DNA of 13,099 bases, from positions 1 to 13,099 of the forward strand of contig CBDTXZ010000080.1 of the NCBI GenBank assembly GCA_965364515.1, given 5' to 3'. Position numbers and translations under genes: made by a program. Shown here piece after piece: positions 11,862 through 13,099 of the stretch. Each line of letters starts with the position of its first letter. Within the stretch, counting starts at the first letter, position 1. The notes under the pieces were generated by a model. It did no database searches and was not told the origin of the DNA. It saw only the letters and a list, made by a program, of their open reading frames with translations. Source of the DNA: JAHEDH01 sp965364515 (GTDB taxonomy: Bacteria > Actinomycetota > Acidimicrobiia > Spongiisociales > ZC4RG35).

Positions 11862-13099
11862 ATGACCCAGACACTGGTTTCCACCGATCCGCGGACCGGT
11901 CTCGTGGTTGGTGACGTCGACGTCACACCCCCGCAGGACGTGGCCGGAATAGTGGATCGTTCCCGTAAGGCCTTCACCAGTTGGAGTGCGCTGACCCATG
12001 CCGAGCGGCGAGCTCACTTGCGCCGTTTCAAGCGGACCACGCTCGCAGAGGGTGAGCGGATCGCCGAGTGCGTCTCCTCCGAGACCGGGAAACCGTTGGA
12101 GGCTGCATACGCAACCGACGTTCTCCCCGCTCTCTCCGTGCTCGACTTCTACTTGCGCCATGCAGAGAAGATCCTGAAACCCCGTCGGGGTGGTTCATGG
12201 CCGTATGTGAGCACCAAGGGGTGGACCGAATATCACCCGCGCGGTGTCACGGGTGTGATCAGCCCGAACAACTACCCCTTCTTCCTTGCAATGATCCCCG
12301 TCGCAACTGCACTCGCCGCCGGTTGCTCCGTCGTGATCAAACCGTCGGAGGTGACACCGCTCACGGGGGAGCTGTTCGCCGACCTCGCCCGAAAAGCCGA
12401 CCTGCCCGAGGATCTCGTTCAGGTCGTTCACGGCGCCGGAGATGTTGGTTCGGCGCTGATCGACGCGCCGGTCGACGTCCTCTCGTTCACGGGTTCGACG
12501 CGGGTTGGCAAGCTCGTTGCCGCCCGTGCGGCCGAACGATTGACACCGGTGGTGCTCGAGCTCGGCGGCAACGACGCGATGGTCGTCCTCGAAGATGCCG
12601 ACCTGTCCCAGGCCGCCCGAGCCGCCTTGTGGGGAGGGATGTTGAACGGAGGACAGGCGTGCACCGCCGTGGAGCGGGTGTATGTCGTCGACGCCGTGTA
12701 CGACGATTTCATGTCTGAGCTCCAGAGCCGCTTCGACACGGTCGCCGCCGGCACCGGAGACAAACGAGAGATCGGCCCGGTGATCCATGCTCCCCAGCTC
12801 GACATCGTCCAGGCCCATGTGGAGGACGCGGTGTCGAAGGGTGCCAGAGTGGTTCGAGGAGGTCGCCGGGCAGAAACGCCGACGGGGATCTACTACGAGC
12901 CGACGCTGATGGTGGACGTCGATCATTCGATGTTGATCACCCGGGACGAGACGTTCGGTCCGGTGCTCCCGGTGATCAGAGTGCAGGACGAGGACGAGGC
13001 GCTCGCGCTGGCGAACGACTCGCGGTTCGGGCTCCATGGATCGGTCTGGACGAAGGATCGAGCTCGAGGGGCTCGATTCGCCTCACAGATGAACTCCGG
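11862..13099 (+). CDS. Aldehyde dehydrogenase family protein (3' partial)
   Basis: 412 complete codons of an NAD(P)-dependent aldehyde dehydrogenase, cut by the window end (family members have about 450-520 residues). The ordered motifs are all present: SPNNYPF with Asn137, VVIKPSEVTPLTGE with the cofactor-site Lys160, SFTGSTRVGK (about 208-217), the general base Glu233 in LELGGND, and the catalytic Cys267 in GGQACTAVERV. Later DETFGPVLPV and LANDSRFGLHGSVW follow. The start is the ATG at 11862 with a -10-like box 7 nt upstream and no ribosome site. The N-terminus is short, as in succinate-semialdehyde or broad-range ALDHs rather than those with leader extensions. The substrate cannot be read from this. 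It stands divergently from the GH31 remnant, about 100 bp away. Confidence 0.93.
   Translation, partial: MTQTLVSTDPRTGLVVGDVDVTPPQDVAGIVDRSRKAFTSWSALTHAERRAHLRRFKRTTLAEGERIAECVSSETGKPLEAAYATDVLPALSVLDFYLRHAEKILKPRRGGSWPYVSTKGWTEYHPRGVTGVISPNNYPFFLAMIPVATALAAGCSVVIKPSEVTPLTGELFADLARKADLPEDLVQVVHGAGDVGSALIDAPVDVLSFTGSTRVGKLVAARAAERLTPVVLELGGNDAMVVLEDADLSQAARAALWGGMLNGGQACTAVERVYVVDAVYDDFMSELQSRFDTVAAGTGDKREIGPVIHAPQLDIVQAHVEDAVSKGARVVRGGRRAETPTGIYYEPTLMVDVDHSMLITRDETFGPVLPVIRVQDEDEALALANDSRFGLHGSVWTKDRARGARFASQMNS

Noticed and set aside
11049..12161. 370-codon minus-strand frame containing the GH31 fragment
   Set aside because: Only 11469-11759 resembles a protein; the upstream part is antisense to the ALDH gene and the downstream part overlaps the SnoaL-like start.
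12195..13037. 280-codon minus-strand open frame inside the aldehyde dehydrogenase
   Set aside because: The plus strand has all ALDH motifs; the antisense frame is Arg/His-rich with no recognisable domain.
1..13099. CRISPR array, tRNA or rRNA genes, integron attC sites, defence or phage module
   Set aside because: No regularly spaced repeats, tRNA-like cloverleaf or rRNA sequence was seen. The three hairpins at 2303-2499 were considered as attC sites, but they lack the conserved end boxes and no integrase is present. The 'phage holin family' name alone does not indicate a prophage.

Overview
The window is GC-rich and looks actinobacterial. The signs are strong G/C preference at third codon positions, a maleylpyruvate-isomerase-like protein of the mycothiol-dependent type, a Rv1900c/LipJ-like hydrolase-cyclase fusion, and several genes that lack a Shine-Dalgarno sequence but carry a TANNNT -10 box 6-7 nt before the start codon (leaderless type). 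An Acidimicrobiia-like member of the Actinomycetota is my best guess, but this is inference and no marker gene is present.

Layout. 1-1188: right-hand part of an IS3-family insertion sequence (5'-truncated orfA, complete orfB, right inverted repeat). 1284-2102 (-): tandem DUF427 protein. 2103-2524: non-coding stretch with a G+T-rich segment and three strong hairpins. 2525-2967 (-): two tiny overlapping genes for Cys/His-rich, zinc-ribbon-like proteins. 3122-3508 (+): four-helix 'phage holin family' membrane protein. 3543-3700 (+): apparent remnant of a WD40-like protein. 3839-5170 (+): alpha/beta hydrolase fused to a class III nucleotide cyclase. 5345-7961 (-): three co-directional genes (mycothiol-dependent isomerase-like protein, secreted PHB-depolymerase-like esterase lipoprotein, small membrane protein), preceded by a clear promoter with two operator-like palindromes. 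8221-8334 (+): 37-residue single-span membrane protein. 8400-8672 (+): NTF2/DUF4440-like fragment. 8794-10544 (+): probable operon of Gfo/Idh/MocA oxidoreductase, cupin and ABM-like protein, closed by a 16-bp hairpin. 10751-11143 (-): SnoaL-like protein. 11417-11759: decayed region with a GH31 glycosidase N-terminal fragment (-) abutting a tiny membrane ORF (+). 11862-13099 (+): aldehyde dehydrogenase running off the end.

Taken together this is an accessory or small-molecule-metabolism neighbourhood showing gene erosion: an IS and three gene fragments. I see no defence island, CRISPR array, prophage or biosynthetic cluster. The points most worth a second look are the paired zinc-ribbon mini-genes with the hairpin array behind them, the twin operator in front of the 7961 gene, the atypical cyclase active site, and the leaderless/SD split among start sites.
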